Source of the DNA: Micrococcus sp. 2A
GTDB taxonomy: Bacteria; Actinomycetota; Actinomycetes; Actinomycetales; Micrococcaceae
Reading direction: 5' to 3'
NCBI RefSeq assembly: GCF_039519235.1
Contig: NZ_CP154351.1
Span: 1,302,001 to 1,366,000, forward strand
DNA: 64,000 bases
Of the stretch, positions 1-9,215 are shown piece by piece; the first letter of the stretch is position 1, and each line of letters starts with the position of its first letter. Both the position numbers and the translations under genes were made by a program. The notes under the pieces are model-generated. The model had not been told where the DNA came from and did no database searches. It saw nothing but the letters and a program-made list of their open reading frames with translations.

Positions 1-750
1 TGGGAGATCATCCCGCCGGAGCCGCTGCCGATCGCGCTGACGGTGGCCCTCGACGAGGTCCTCACCCGCCAGGTGGCCGAGGGACGGCGGAACCCGACCA
101 TGCGGCTGTGGCAGTGGAATGAGCCCGCCGTCGTGATCGGGGCCTTCCAGTCGCTCGCCAACGAGGTCGACCCGGAGGGCGTGGAGCGGCACGCGATCAA
201 CGTGGTGCGGCGGATCTCCGGCGGCGGCGCGATGTTCATGGAGGCGGACAACTGCGTCACGTACTCGCTGCACGTGCCGCAGTCCCTCGTGGACGGCCTC
301 GAGACCGCTGAGACCTACCCGTTCCTCGACGAGTGGACCATGGACGCGCTCGGCCGCCTCGGCGTGGAGGCGTTCTACCAGCCGCTCAACGACATCGCCA
401 CGCCCCAGGGAAAGATCGGCGGGGCCGCCCAGAAGCGCGTGGGGGAGTCCGGCCTCCTGCACCACGTCACCATGAGCTACGACATCGACGCGGTCAAGAT
501 GCTCGAGGTCCTGCGGATCGGCCGCGAGAAGCTGCGCGGCAAGGGCGTCGCCTCGGCGAAGAAGCGGGTGGACCCGCTGCGCCGTCAGACCGGCGTCCCC
601 CGCGTTGAGATCTGGGAGACCATGATGGCCACCTTCGAGGAGCGGTACGGGGCGCGGCGCGTCGACCTCGACGCCGAGACCCGCGCCGAGGCCGAGGAGC
701 TGGCCCGCACGAAGTTCGCCACGCCGGAGTGGACCGCCCGCGTCCCGTGA
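1..750 (+). CDS. lipoate-protein ligase family protein, 5' end outside window
   Basis: The reading frame is open from the first base of the window, so the true start lies upstream; a GTG at 43 is only an internal codon. The 249 visible residues carry the lipoate/biotin ligase fold signature RRISGGGAMF, the GKIGGAAQ segment that normally supplies the catalytic lysine, and LLHHVTMSYDID. Family members activate lipoate (or octanoate) to the acyl-AMP and transfer it to the lysine of lipoyl domains of 2-oxoacid dehydrogenases or GcvH in the cytoplasm. Whether this one uses free lipoate or acts as an octanoyl transferase (LipM-like) cannot be read from sequence. The gene converges on pepN with only 28 bases between the stops, and no clear terminator is seen there. 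Confidence 0.85.
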   Translation, partial: WEIIPPEPLPIALTVALDEVLTRQVAEGRRNPTMRLWQWNEPAVVIGAFQSLANEVDPEGVERHAINVVRRISGGGAMFMEADNCVTYSLHVPQSLVDGLETAETYPFLDEWTMDALGRLGVEAFYQPLNDIATPQGKIGGAAQKRVGESGLLHHVTMSYDIDAVKMLEVLRIGREKLRGKGVASAKKRVDPLRRQTGVPRVEIWETMMATFEERYGARRVDLDAETRAEAEELARTKFATPEWTARVP

Positions 751-778
751 CCGGGCGGCTCACCCCTGCGCAGCCCGC

Positions 779-3439
779 CTACCCCTCGAGGTCGTGCTGG
801 GCCGCCTGCACCCGCAGGGACCGGCGCAGCGCGTCCGTGTGCTCCACGACGAGGCGGCGCAGGGCGCCCGGGGCGTCCGGGTGGCCGTCGATCCAGCGCT
901 GGGCGGCGGCGAGCGTGGGGTGGCGCTCCTGGTCCTCGGCACCGCCCGGCACCGCGTGCTGGTGCCCCGGGAACAGCCCGCCGATCGCGCGGCTGGCCAG
1001 CCCGTTCGACCGGCTCGCCCACACCTGCTCCAGCCGCGGCCAGAACCCGTCCTCGTGGGCGGCGAGCAGCTCCACGGAGCCCGCGGCGAAGCCGGCGGCC
1101 GTGGCGGAGAGCAGGTCGTTGGACAGCTCGACGCCGTCGGCGGTGCGCCCGGCCATGACGGCCTCCCACGCTGCGGCCTTCACGCCGGGCTCGGGGCGCG
1201 CGGCGAGGGCGAGGCGGTGCCACGTGACCGTCTGCGCGGTGCGCTTCGCCTCGAGCTCGGCGTCCAGGCGGGCCGCATCGGCCTGGCCGGTCGCGGCGAG
1301 GGCCTGGAGCACGAGCCAGCGCACCTCGGCGTCCACGGCGAGCCCGGGGGCCGCCGTGCCGGGCGAGACCAGCAGGGCCTCGGCCAGAGAGCCCGCCAGC
1401 GCCGCGTCGGCGCGCGCCACGAGCGCCCACGTGCGGGCCGCCGTGCGCTGGCGGTCGGAGCCGGCCTCGAGCGTGCGGGTCTGCTCGGCCAGCTCGGTGC
1501 CGAGCCGCGAGCGCAGGGCGGCGCGGTCCTCGGCCCGGGCGTACTGGGACACCGCGGCGGCGGCCTGGGCGAGCACCTGGGTGTGGACGCCGACGGTCTC
1601 GATCCCGGCGGAGAGCTGCCCCACCGCGGTCACGAAGCGCTCCACGGGCAGCGCGCCGTCGCGCGTCATCGACCACAGGGCCGCCCACACGGTGGCCTCG
1701 GCCAGCGGATCCGCGATCGGGTGAGCGAGCACCGCCTCGAGCGAGGCGTCGTCCACCTCCACGGCCGCGTACGTGAGGTCCTCGTCGTTGGGCAGCACGA
1801 GCCGGACGCCCTCCGGCACCTCGAGCCCGGCCAGCGGCACCGCGGCGCCCTCGGCACCGCCCGGCACGTCGACGGTGGCCTGGCCGGTGCGCACGAGCAC
1901 ACCGTCCTCGTCGGGCGTGAACACGCCCACCTTCACCACGTGGGGGCGCAGCACCTGGCGGCCCGTGACGGGATCCCGGCCCTCCTGGTGCAGGAGGACG
2001 GCGCCGTCGTCCCCCGCCTCCACCCGCAGGCGCGGCACGCCCGAGGTGTGCAGCCACGCGTCCGCCCACGCGCCCATGTCCCGCCCCGAGGCGGCCTCGA
2101 GGGCCGCCATGAAGTCGGCGAGCTCCGCGTTGCCCCACGCGTGGGCGCGGAAGTAGCGGCGTGCGGCGTCGAGGAACGCGTCCCGGCCGACGAACGCCAC
2201 GAGCTGCTTGAGCACCGAGGCGCCCTTGGCGTACGTGATGCCGTCGAAGTTCTGCCGCGCGGCCTCGAGGTCCACGATGTCCGCGACGATCGGGTGTGTG
2301 GTCGGCAGCTGGTCCTGCACGTAGGCCCACGCCTTGCGGCGCGAGGCGAAGGTGACCCACGCGTCGGAGAACTCCGTGGCCTCCGCGGCGCCGAGCGAGC
2401 CCATGAAGTCCGCGAACGACTCCTTGAGCCACAGGTCGTCCCACCAGCGCATCGTCACGAGGTCGCCGAACCACATGTGCGCCATCTCGTGGAGGATCAC
2501 GGTGGCCCTGCCCTCGTACTGCACGGCGGTGGCCCGCGAGGTGAACACGAAGTCCTCCGTGAAGGTCACCAGCCCCGGGTTCTCCATGGCTCCGAGGTTG
2601 TACTCGGGCACGAACGCCTGGTCGTACTTGCCCCACTCGTAGGGCACGCCGAAGAGCCCGTGGAAGAAGTCCAGCCCGCGCTTCGTCACCGCGAACACGG
2701 CCTCCGGGTCGAACGCGTCGGCCATCGTCTGCCGCGTGAACAGGCGCAGCGGCACGGGCGCGGCACCGGTGGCCGCATCGCCGTCCCAGCGGTCCTCCCA
2801 GCTCGCGTAGGGGCCGGCCAGCAGCGTCGTGATGTAGGTGGACTGGGCGAGCGTGGGCTCGAAGTCCACGCGCACGACGCCGTCGCCTGCCTCCGTGCGC
2901 GACGCCTCGGGCCGGTTGGAGGCCAGCACCCAGTCGGCCGGGCCGGTGAGGGCGAAGGTGAAGGCGCCCTTGAGGTCCGGCTGCTCGAAGTCCGGGAAGA
3001 CGCGGCGCGCGTCCGCGGGCTCGTACTGCGTGTAGAGGTACACCTGGCCGTCGGCCGGGTCCGCGAAGCGGTGCAGCCCCTCGCCCGAGCGCGAGTAGCG
3101 CGAGGCGCCCTTCAGGACCACGTCGTTCTCGGCCGCCAGGCCGGGCAGCAGGACGCGGGCCTCGCCGACCACCTCGGCGAGGTCCAGGGCTGCGCCGTTG
3201 AGCTCCACCGCATCCACCCCGGCGTGGATCCAGTCCAGGTGCGTGCTCGCGCCGGGCTCCGCGCACGCGAAGCGGATCCGCGCCTCCACCGGGTAGGTGT
3301 CCTGCTCGAGGTCGCGGGCGGCCGAGAGGTCCACGTGGACGTCGTACGCGCTCACGGTGAGCAGCCGGGAGCGCTCGAAGGCCTCGGCACGGGTCACGTT
3401 GGTCTGGTCGAGGTCGGGCGCGGGCACGACGTCGGGCAC
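779..3439 (-). CDS. pepN: aminopeptidase N (M1 family zinc metallopeptidase)
   Basis: An 886-residue cytosolic M1 aminopeptidase that removes N-terminal residues from peptides. The exopeptidase motif GAMEN lies at about residues 283-287. The zinc site HEMAH is at 317-321 with the third ligand Glu340 in LKESFA, 19 residues downstream, exactly as in the family. The C-terminal helical ERAP1-like half (about 530-886) is complete, matching actinobacterial PepN of about 850-890 residues. The start chosen is GTG at 3439 because a GGAGAA ribosome site lies just upstream; reading further upstream in the same frame gives only antisense translation of glgC. It lies downstream of glgC on the same strand with a 62-base gap and may be partly co-transcribed with it. 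Confidence 0.93.
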   Translation of the reverse strand: MPDVVPAPDLDQTNVTRAEAFERSRLLTVSAYDVHVDLSAARDLEQDTYPVEARIRFACAEPGASTHLDWIHAGVDAVELNGAALDLAEVVGEARVLLPGLAAENDVVLKGASRYSRSGEGLHRFADPADGQVYLYTQYEPADARRVFPDFEQPDLKGAFTFALTGPADWVLASNRPEASRTEAGDGVVRVDFEPTLAQSTYITTLLAGPYASWEDRWDGDAATGAAPVPLRLFTRQTMADAFDPEAVFAVTKRGLDFFHGLFGVPYEWGKYDQAFVPEYNLGAMENPGLVTFTEDFVFTSRATAVQYEGRATVILHEMAHMWFGDLVTMRWWDDLWLKESFADFMGSLGAAEATEFSDAWVTFASRRKAWAYVQDQLPTTHPIVADIVDLEAARQNFDGITYAKGASVLKQLVAFVGRDAFLDAARRYFRAHAWGNAELADFMAALEAASGRDMGAWADAWLHTSGVPRLRVEAGDDGAVLLHQEGRDPVTGRQVLRPHVVKVGVFTPDEDGVLVRTGQATVDVPGGAEGAAVPLAGLEVPEGVRLVLPNDEDLTYAAVEVDDASLEAVLAHPIADPLAEATVWAALWSMTRDGALPVERFVTAVGQLSAGIETVGVHTQVLAQAAAAVSQYARAEDRAALRSRLGTELAEQTRTLEAGSDRQRTAARTWALVARADAALAGSLAEALLVSPGTAAPGLAVDAEVRWLVLQALAATGQADAARLDAELEAKRTAQTVTWHRLALAARPEPGVKAAAWEAVMAGRTADGVELSNDLLSATAAGFAAGSVELLAAHEDGFWPRLEQVWASRSNGLASRAIGGLFPGHQHAVPGGAEDQERHPTLAAAQRWIDGHPDAPGALRRLVVEHTDALRRSLRVQAAQHDLEG

Positions 3440-3501
3440 GGGTGTTCTCCGGTCTGTGGGGTGGGAGCGGGCGGGGGAGCGAGACGGGGGACCGGTGCGG
3501 G

Positions 3502-4746
3502 TCAGCGCGGCGCCGGCACGGACTGGCCCTTCGAGAGCACGGTCAGGCCCGAGTCCGTCACGGTGTAGCCGTTGGCCTCGTCCTCCGCTCGGTCGAAGCC
3601 GATGCGCGCGCCGGGCGGGACCACCACGTTCTTGTCGAGGATGGCGTTGCGGACGTGGGCGCCCTCCCCCACGACGACGGAGTCCAGGAGCACGGACTGC
3701 TCGACCCACGCCTCGTTCGCGACGCGGACGTCCGTGGACAGCACGGACTGGGCCACCGTGCCGCCCGAGACGACGACGCCCTGCGAGAGGATCGAGTCGT
3801 TCGCGCTGCCGGGGCGGCGCGAGGCCGAGCGCACCAGCTTCGCCGGCGGGGAGACGGACTGCCGCGTGTACAGCGGCCACTCGCGGTTGTAGAGGTTGAA
3901 CTCCGGCCACGGCTGCACGAGGTCCATGTGCGCGTCGTAGTAGGAGTCCAGCGTGCCCACGTCCCGCCAGTAGTGCTTGCCGGGGGTGCCGCCGGGGACC
4001 TCGTTGGCGGTGAAGTCGTAGACGCCGGCCTCGCCGCGGTCCACGAAGTAGGGGACGATGTCCCCGCCCATGTCGTTGTTGGAGTGCGGGTTGGCGTCGT
4101 CCGCGTTGAGCGCCTCCACGAGGGCGTCCGTGTCGAACACGTAGTTGCCCATGGAGGCCAGGAACTGGGACGGGTCGTCCGGCAGGCCCGGGGTGGTGGC
4201 GGGCTTCTCCACGAACGCCTTGATGCGCTCGGGGGAGGACGGGTCGGTCTCGATGACGCCGAACTGGTCCGCGAGGTCCAGCGGCTGGCGCACGGCGGCC
4301 ACGGTGGCCTTCGCGCCGGAGGCGATGTGCTGGTCCACCATCTGCTGGAAGTCCATGTGGTAGACGTGGTCCGCGCCGATCACCACGACGATGTCCGGGC
4401 GCGCGTCAGCGATGAGGTTCATGGACTGGTAGATGGCGTTCGCCGAGCCCGTGAACCAGTCCTTGCCGCGGCGCTGCTGCGCCGGGACGGTGGCCACGTA
4501 GTTGTTGAGCATGGTGGACATGCGCCACGTCTCGGAGATGTGCCGGTCCAGCGAGTGCGACTTGTACTGCGTCAGCACCACGATCTCGCGGTAGCGCGAG
4601 TTCACCAGGTTGGAGAGAGCGAAGTCGATCAGCCGGTACGTGCCGCCGAAGGGGACGGCCGGCTTGGCCCGGTCGGCGGTGAGGGGCATGAGACGCTTGC
4701 CCTCGCCGCCCGCCAGCACCACGGACAGGACCTTCTTCTGCACCAT
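3502..4746 (-). CDS. glgC: glucose-1-phosphate adenylyltransferase (ADP-glucose pyrophosphorylase)
   Basis: A 414-residue enzyme that makes ADP-glucose from glucose-1-phosphate and ATP, the committed donor step for glycogen and related alpha-glucans. The N-terminal nucleotidyltransferase signature [12 protein letters not shown] is at residues 12-23, followed by [20 protein letters not shown]; the C-terminal left-handed beta-helix with hexapeptide-like repeats (from about residue 290) is present, and the length is typical. ATG at 4746 is preceded by a GAGGAG ribosome site. It is divergent from glgA across 114 bases, the same arrangement as in mycobacteria, so the two promoters share this interval. 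Regulation by effectors is usual for the family but not visible here. Confidence 0.95.
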   Translation of the reverse strand: MVQKKVLSVVLAGGEGKRLMPLTADRAKPAVPFGGTYRLIDFALSNLVNSRYREIVVLTQYKSHSLDRHISETWRMSTMLNNYVATVPAQQRRGKDWFTGSANAIYQSMNLIADARPDIVVVIGADHVYHMDFQQMVDQHIASGAKATVAAVRQPLDLADQFGVIETDPSSPERIKAFVEKPATTPGLPDDPSQFLASMGNYVFDTDALVEALNADDANPHSNNDMGGDIVPYFVDRGEAGVYDFTANEVPGGTPGKHYWRDVGTLDSYYDAHMDLVQPWPEFNLYNREWPLYTRQSVSPPAKLVRSASRRPGSANDSILSQGVVVSGGTVAQSVLSTDVRVANEAWVEQSVLLDSVVVGEGAHVRNAILDKNVVVPPGARIGFDRAEDEANGYTVTDSGLTVLSKGQSVPAPR

Positions 4747-4848
4747 CGGGGACCACTCCTCATTCCGGGGACGCGCCTCGTCGCCGAGCCCGCTCGGGCC
4801 CGGCCTCTGTCGGTCCCGTCAGGCTATCCGGCCCGAGGGGCGCTCGAC

Positions 4849-4854
4849 TAGGTT
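4849..4854 (+). promoter_or_regulatory. -10 element (TAGGTT), leaderless glgA
   Basis: TAGGTT ends six bases before the GTG of glgA, which would place the transcription start at the start codon. No ribosome site is needed and no convincing -35 is seen. On the other strand TAGCCT at 4826-4821 is a candidate -10 for glgC. Confidence 0.55.
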
Positions 4855-4860
4855 GGAGGC

Positions 4861-6057
4861 GTGCGCATCGACATCGTGAGCAAAGAGTTCCCCCCGTCCA
4901 TCTACGGCGGCGCCGGAGTCCACGTCGCGGAGCTGACGCGTGTGCTCGCGTCCCGCGCCGACCTCGTCGTCCACGCGTTCGGGGAGCCCCGCGAGCGGGA
5001 CTACCACGGCGCCGCCGTGCACTCCTACCCGAATCCCCAGGGGTTCGAGGCGGAGAACGGCGCCGTCCAGACCCTGGCCACCGACCTCACCATGGTCGGC
5101 GCCTTCGAGGGCGCGGACGTGATCCACTCCCACACGTGGTACGCCAACATGGCCGGCCACCTCGGCAAGCTCATGCACGGCGTCCCGCACGTGCTCTCCG
5201 CCCACTCCCTCGAGCCCCTGCGCCCGTGGAAGGCCGAGCAGCTCGGCGGCGGCTACGCGATCTCCAGCTGGGCCGAGTCCACCGCGTACCACGGCGCCGA
5301 CGCCGTCATCGCGGTCTCGGACGGCATGCGCCGGGACATCCTGGCCTGCTACCCGGACGTCGACCCCGCCAAGGTGCACACCGTGCACAACGGGATCGAC
5401 ACCCAGGTGTGGACCCCGCAGACCGGCACCGGCGCCCTCGAGAAGTACGGGATCGACCCGGGCAAGCCCTCGGTCGCGTTCGTCGGGCGCATCACCCGCC
5501 AGAAGGGCGTCCCGCACCTGCTGCGCGCCGCTCTGCAGCTGCCCCCGGAGGTCCAGCTCGTGCTGTGCGTCGGCGCCCCGGACACCCCGGAGCTCGCGTC
5601 GGAGGTCAACGGCCTCATCGCGCAGCTGCGCGGGCAGCGCGAGGGCGTCGTCGTGATCGAGGGCATGATCCCGCGCCACGAGGTCATGGAGATCCTCACC
5701 TCCGCCACCGTGTTCGCCTGCCCCTCCGTCTACGAGCCCCTGGGCATCGTCAACCTCGAGGCCATGGCGTGCGGCACCGCGGTCGTCGCCTCCGCCGTGG
5801 GCGGCATCCCCGAGGTCGTCGAGGACGGCGCCACCGGCCTGCTCGTGCACGTCGAGCAGGTGGCCGACGGCACCGGCACGCCGGTGGACGAGGACGGCTT
5901 CGCGGCCGACTTCGCCGCCGCCCTCACGCGCGTGCTGGAGGACCCGGAGCAGGCCCGCCGCATGGGCGAGGCCGGCCGGAGGCGCGCGGTCGAGCACTTC
6001 TCCTGGGACACCATCGCCGAGCGCACGCTCGAGGTGTACCGCTCCGTCCTCGACTGA
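4861..6057 (+). CDS. glgA: glycogen synthase / ADP-glucose-dependent alpha-glucosyltransferase (GT4)
   Basis: A 398-residue GT4 retaining glycosyltransferase of the actinobacterial GlgA type, shorter than the GT5 glycogen synthases of enterobacteria. The N-terminus MRIDIVSKEFPPSIYGGAG is the glycine-rich acceptor loop; GRITRQKG supplies the phosphate-binding Arg/Lys, and EPLGIVNLEAMACG carries the E-x7-E donor motif. In mycobacteria the orthologue (Rv1212c) was shown to make maltose-1-phosphate from ADP-glucose and glucose-1-phosphate (GlgM activity) as well as to extend glucans, so a role in the GlgE route is equally possible. No glgE or glgB lies in this window. The gene is probably leaderless (see promoter) and ends before a strong hairpin. 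Confidence 0.9.
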   Translation: MRIDIVSKEFPPSIYGGAGVHVAELTRVLASRADLVVHAFGEPRERDYHGAAVHSYPNPQGFEAENGAVQTLATDLTMVGAFEGADVIHSHTWYANMAGHLGKLMHGVPHVLSAHSLEPLRPWKAEQLGGGYAISSWAESTAYHGADAVIAVSDGMRRDILACYPDVDPAKVHTVHNGIDTQVWTPQTGTGALEKYGIDPGKPSVAFVGRITRQKGVPHLLRAALQLPPEVQLVLCVGAPDTPELASEVNGLIAQLRGQREGVVVIEGMIPRHEVMEILTSATVFACPSVYEPLGIVNLEAMACGTAVVASAVGGIPEVVEDGATGLLVHVEQVADGTGTPVDEDGFAADFAAALTRVLEDPEQARRMGEAGRRRAVEHFSWDTIAERTLEVYRSVLD

Positions 6058-6134
6058 GGCCGGCCAGCTCCGCGACGGCGCGGACAGGGCTGTGCCGCCC
6101 GGCCGAGGCGGAGCGCGCCGCCGTCCCCGAACGC

Positions 6135-6177
6135 CCGAGGGCCCGGAGACCCCCCTGGGGGATCTCCGGGCCCTCGG
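6135..6177. terminator. bidirectional hairpin between glgA and acyl-CoA oxidase
   Basis: A long stem built on ccgagggcccggaga and its complement with a single bulged A and a short loop, between two converging genes. It has no U-tract on either side, which is common in such GC-rich genomes. Confidence 0.75.
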
Positions 6178-6215
6178 TCCGTCCGCGCCGGGCGACCGGC
6201 GCGGACGGGTGTGGG

Positions 6216-8369
6216 TCAGGACCGGCGCAGCCGGGAGGCCTTGGACTTGGCCTCCTTGCGCTGGCGCTCCCGGAGGACCTTCTCGTCCTCGGGGGCGGTG
6301 CCGGAGGCGCGCAGCTGCTCGAAGTAGCGGTGGGCCTCCTCCTGGCGCTCGGCCTCGACGTCGGTGGCGACCTCCATGCGCAGGTGCTTCTGCTCGAGGC
6401 CGTAGGCCTCCACGAGCTCCAGCGCGAAGGGGCGCAGGCGCTCGGCCAGGCGGTTGACGTAGCCGCGCAGGGCGCGGGCGCGCTGGCTGGAGACGCGGCC
6501 ATGGGCCACGAACCAGCCCAGGTCGTCCTCGATGAGGCGCAGCGCGAAGAGGTCGCGCAGCCAGGTGAGCACGGTGGCGGTGGCCTCGTCCTCGATCGCG
6601 TCCACGGCCCGGGTGAACGCCTCCCACTGGAGGAGCTCGGCGTGGTTGCGCGCCGCCTCGACCAGCTCGTGCTGGCGCGTGTTGAACGCCTCGGCCTGGG
6701 CCTGCTGGCCCTTGCCTCGGGCGCCCGAGAGGGTGCCCGCGATGTCCGCCGTCTTGGCGCGCACGCGGTCCTCGAGCAGCTCCCGCTGGACCGCGGGATC
6801 CTTGAACCAGTTCGCGGAGCGGCGCTCGGAGCCCGCGTCCGCCACGGTCTGGACCACCTTGGGCAGGCCGGCGCGGTGCAGGGCGTCGGAGGCCTGGAGG
6901 ACCACGTAGCGGGACACGGCGCCGACCTCGAGGCGGCCGAACTCCTTGGAGTAGTCGGTCAGGAGGCGCTTGCCGACGAGCTGGAGCAGGACGGTGTTGT
7001 CGCCCTCGAAGGTGACGTAGACGTCTAGGTCGGCGCGCAGCTGGGTGACGCGGTTCTTGGCCATGAACCCGGTGCCGCCGCAGGCCTCGCGGGCCTCCTG
7101 GAGGGTGTCCAGGGCGTTCCAGGTGGTCAGGGGCTTGACGGCGGCCGCGAGGGTCTCCAGCTCCTGGCGGTCCACGTCGGTGTCCGCGCGGCCCGAGAAC
7201 ACGTCGTCGAACTTGACGGCGAGCTCGTTGGAGGAGAACGCGTCCGCGTAGGCGCGGGCCAGGCGGTCGATGAGGCGGCGCTGATGGTTCTGGTAGTCCA
7301 GCAGCACCTCCTCGCGCTCCGGGCTGGAGGCGTTGAACTGGCGGCGCTGTTCGCCGTAGGCGATGGCGCCGTGCAGGCCGAGGAAGGAGGCTGTCGTCGC
7401 GGCGATGGACAGGGACACGCGGCCCTGCACGAGGGTGCCGAGCATGGTGAAGAAGCGGCGCCCGGGGGAGTCGATCGGCGAGGTGTAGGTGCCGTCCTCG
7501 GCGACGTCGCCGTAGCGGTTCAGCAGGTTCGTGCGGGGCACCCGGACGTGGGTGAAGTGCAGGCGGCCGTTGTCGATGCCGTTGAGGCCGCCCTTGAGGC
7601 CGTCGTCCTCGCCGCCGACGCCGGGCAGGAACGCCCCGGACTCGTCGCGGATCGGCACGTAGAAGCAGTGCACGCCGTGGTTGACGCCCTGGGTGATGAG
7701 CTGGGCGAAGACCGTGGCGGCCTTGCCGTGCAGGGCGGCGTTGCCGAGGTAGTCCTTCCACGCGCCCTTGAACGGCGTGTGGATGACGAACTCCTGGGTG
7801 GCCTCGTCGTAGGTGGCCGTGGTGGCGATCGAGGCGACGTCGGAGCCGTGGCCGATCTCCGTCATGGCGAAGGCGCCGGGGATGGACAGGTCCATCGCGC
7901 CCGGCAGCCACCGGCGGTGGTGATCGGCGGTGCCGAGGTGGAGGATCGCGGAGCTGAAGAGGCCCCACTGCACGCCGGCCTTGATCTGGAGCGAGGGGTC
8001 GGCCACCACGAGGTCGCCGAACGCGGAGATGTTGCCGCCGTGGTTGTCGTCGCCGCCGAACTCGGCCGGGAAGGCGCGGTGGACGGCGCGGCTGTCCACG
8101 AGGATGCCGAGCTGGCCGAACACGCGCTGGCGGTGCTCGTCCATGCCCAGCAGCGGGTCGCGGTGCAGGGCCGGGTCCTTGGCGAGTTCGCGGGACTCAC
8201 GGCGCTCCGCGGCCCAGCGGCCCAGGAGCGCCTCCTGGATCACGGCCGAGTCGAGGGACCCCGGGCGCGGGTGCTCGGGGGCGATCTCGGCGACGTCGTG
8301 GGGCAGGTCGGTGGGGGACGGGGGGACGTCGGTGACGGCGTCGAGGCTGTGGTCGCGGGTGGTGGTCAT
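6216..8369 (-). CDS. acyl-CoA oxidase/dehydrogenase (ACOX-type flavoprotein)
   Basis: A 717-residue FAD enzyme that introduces the trans-2 double bond of acyl-CoA in beta-oxidation. Compared with a normal acyl-CoA dehydrogenase (about 380 or 600 residues) it has the acyl-CoA oxidase layout: TEIGHGSD and the QEFVIHTPF strand, SPGRRFFTMLGTL in the middle, then DVYVTFEGDNTVLLQ, which in ACOX enzymes carries the catalytic Glu. A lysine/arginine-rich tail ends the protein. ATG at 8369 has an AAGGAG site and overlaps the TetR stop by ATGA, so the two are translationally coupled. The position opposite thiolase, FabG and MaoC genes resembles the mycobacterial fadE5-fadA2-fabG4-htdX locus. Whether it passes electrons to oxygen or to ETF is not decidable from sequence. 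Confidence 0.85.
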   Translation of the reverse strand: MTTTRDHSLDAVTDVPPSPTDLPHDVAEIAPEHPRPGSLDSAVIQEALLGRWAAERRESRELAKDPALHRDPLLGMDEHRQRVFGQLGILVDSRAVHRAFPAEFGGDDNHGGNISAFGDLVVADPSLQIKAGVQWGLFSSAILHLGTADHHRRWLPGAMDLSIPGAFAMTEIGHGSDVASIATTATYDEATQEFVIHTPFKGAWKDYLGNAALHGKAATVFAQLITQGVNHGVHCFYVPIRDESGAFLPGVGGEDDGLKGGLNGIDNGRLHFTHVRVPRTNLLNRYGDVAEDGTYTSPIDSPGRRFFTMLGTLVQGRVSLSIAATTASFLGLHGAIAYGEQRRQFNASSPEREEVLLDYQNHQRRLIDRLARAYADAFSSNELAVKFDDVFSGRADTDVDRQELETLAAAVKPLTTWNALDTLQEAREACGGTGFMAKNRVTQLRADLDVYVTFEGDNTVLLQLVGKRLLTDYSKEFGRLEVGAVSRYVVLQASDALHRAGLPKVVQTVADAGSERRSANWFKDPAVQRELLEDRVRAKTADIAGTLSGARGKGQQAQAEAFNTRQHELVEAARNHAELLQWEAFTRAVDAIEDEATATVLTWLRDLFALRLIEDDLGWFVAHGRVSSQRARALRGYVNRLAERLRPFALELVEAYGLEQKHLRMEVATDVEAERQEEAHRYFEQLRASGTAPEDEKVLRERQRKEAKSKASRLRRS

Positions 8370-9052
8370 CGGACCGCTCCTTCGTGGGCGTGGATCGGGA
8401 CGGGGGATGTCGGGGCGCCGAGCAGGCCGTGGAGCAGCCAGCCGGTGATGGAGGCCGCCAGCTCGGCGGCGTCGGGGCGCGCGTCCTCGGGGGAGCGCAG
8501 CCAGGTCTCGGCCGTGGCCCGCACCAGTCCGACGGCGGCGCGCGGCCACAGGCCGAGAGGGGAGCCGACGGGCGGGACGCCGTCCGCCCCGAGGTGCTGG
8601 GCGAGCCCCTCCGCGAGGAGGGCGTGGACGCGGTCGAAGAAGGCGTCCAGGACGCCCGCCGCGGCGCCGGAGGAGTCCGGGGCGGACACGGCGAAGGCGT
8701 AGACGTTCGGGGACGTGGCGGCCACACTGAGGTAGACCTCGACCATCCGATGCAGGGTGGCGGCGGCGTCGGAGTGGTCGACCGCCGCCTCGAGCAGTCG
8801 CCGCTCCATGTGGGCGGTCACCCGCTCGGCGACGGCGACGCGCAGGCCGGCGCGGTCGCCGAAGTACCGGTAGTAGACCGACTTGGAGGTGCCGGCGTGC
8901 GTGGCGATGTCCTCCATGGAGGCCTCGGGCCCCAGCTCGTGGACCGCGGCCCGCGCGGCGCGGAGCAGCTCGCGGCGGCGGTCCAGCCGGTGCTGGTCCC
9001 ACCGGGAGCTGCGACCGTCGCGGAGGACGGGGGGAGGCGTGAGTGACTTCAC
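8366..9052 (-). CDS. TetR/AcrR family transcriptional regulator
   Basis: A 228-residue one-component repressor. The N-terminal helix-turn-helix (about residues 25-70) reads RRELLRAARAAVHELG, then MEDIATHAGTSKSVYYRYF, the standard TetR recognition-helix pattern. The C-terminal domain is variable and probably binds an acyl-CoA, judged only from neighbours: it is coupled to the downstream acyl-CoA oxidase gene by an ATGA overlap and divergent from the thiolase operon. The start is GTG at 9052, seven bases after a TACAGT -10, so the transcript is predicted to be leaderless. It likely controls its own operon and the divergent one through the shared intergenic region. Confidence 0.88.
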   Translation of the reverse strand: MKSLTPPPVLRDGRSSRWDQHRLDRRRELLRAARAAVHELGPEASMEDIATHAGTSKSVYYRYFGDRAGLRVAVAERVTAHMERRLLEAAVDHSDAAATLHRMVEVYLSVAATSPNVYAFAVSAPDSSGAAAGVLDAFFDRVHALLAEGLAQHLGADGVPPVGSPLGLWPRAAVGLVRATAETWLRSPEDARPDAAELAASITGWLLHGLLGAPTSPVPIHAHEGAVR

Positions 9053-9059
9053 AGGACGG

Positions 9060-9086
9060 ACTGTATCAGGTACTGTTCGTCTCAGT
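9060..9086. promoter_or_regulatory. divergent promoter/operator region of the fatty-acid locus
   Basis: Two opposed -10-like hexamers are almost abutting: TACAGT on the minus strand (9065-9060, serving TetR) and TACTGT on the plus strand (9071-9076, serving the thiolase operon). ACTG, seven bases, CAGT at 9072-9086 is an imperfect inverted repeat, and ACTGT occurs twice here. It is a plausible TetR operator that would block both promoters. Confidence 0.45.
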
Positions 9087-9215
9087 CACCCCGATCCCGG
9101 CCGCGCCGCTCCACCATCACCCCAGTTCCATCGACACCACCAGCGCCCGGATCACCCCCCGACCTCTCGCCGCGCACCCCGCGGGTGAGGCCACACCGTC
9201 CAGGAGGACCCCGAC

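Noticed and set aside
794..3568. 924-codon open frame antisense to pepN
   Set aside because: Shadow frame caused by high GC: no family motifs, extreme Arg/Gly/His composition, and pepN on the other strand has all catalytic motifs.
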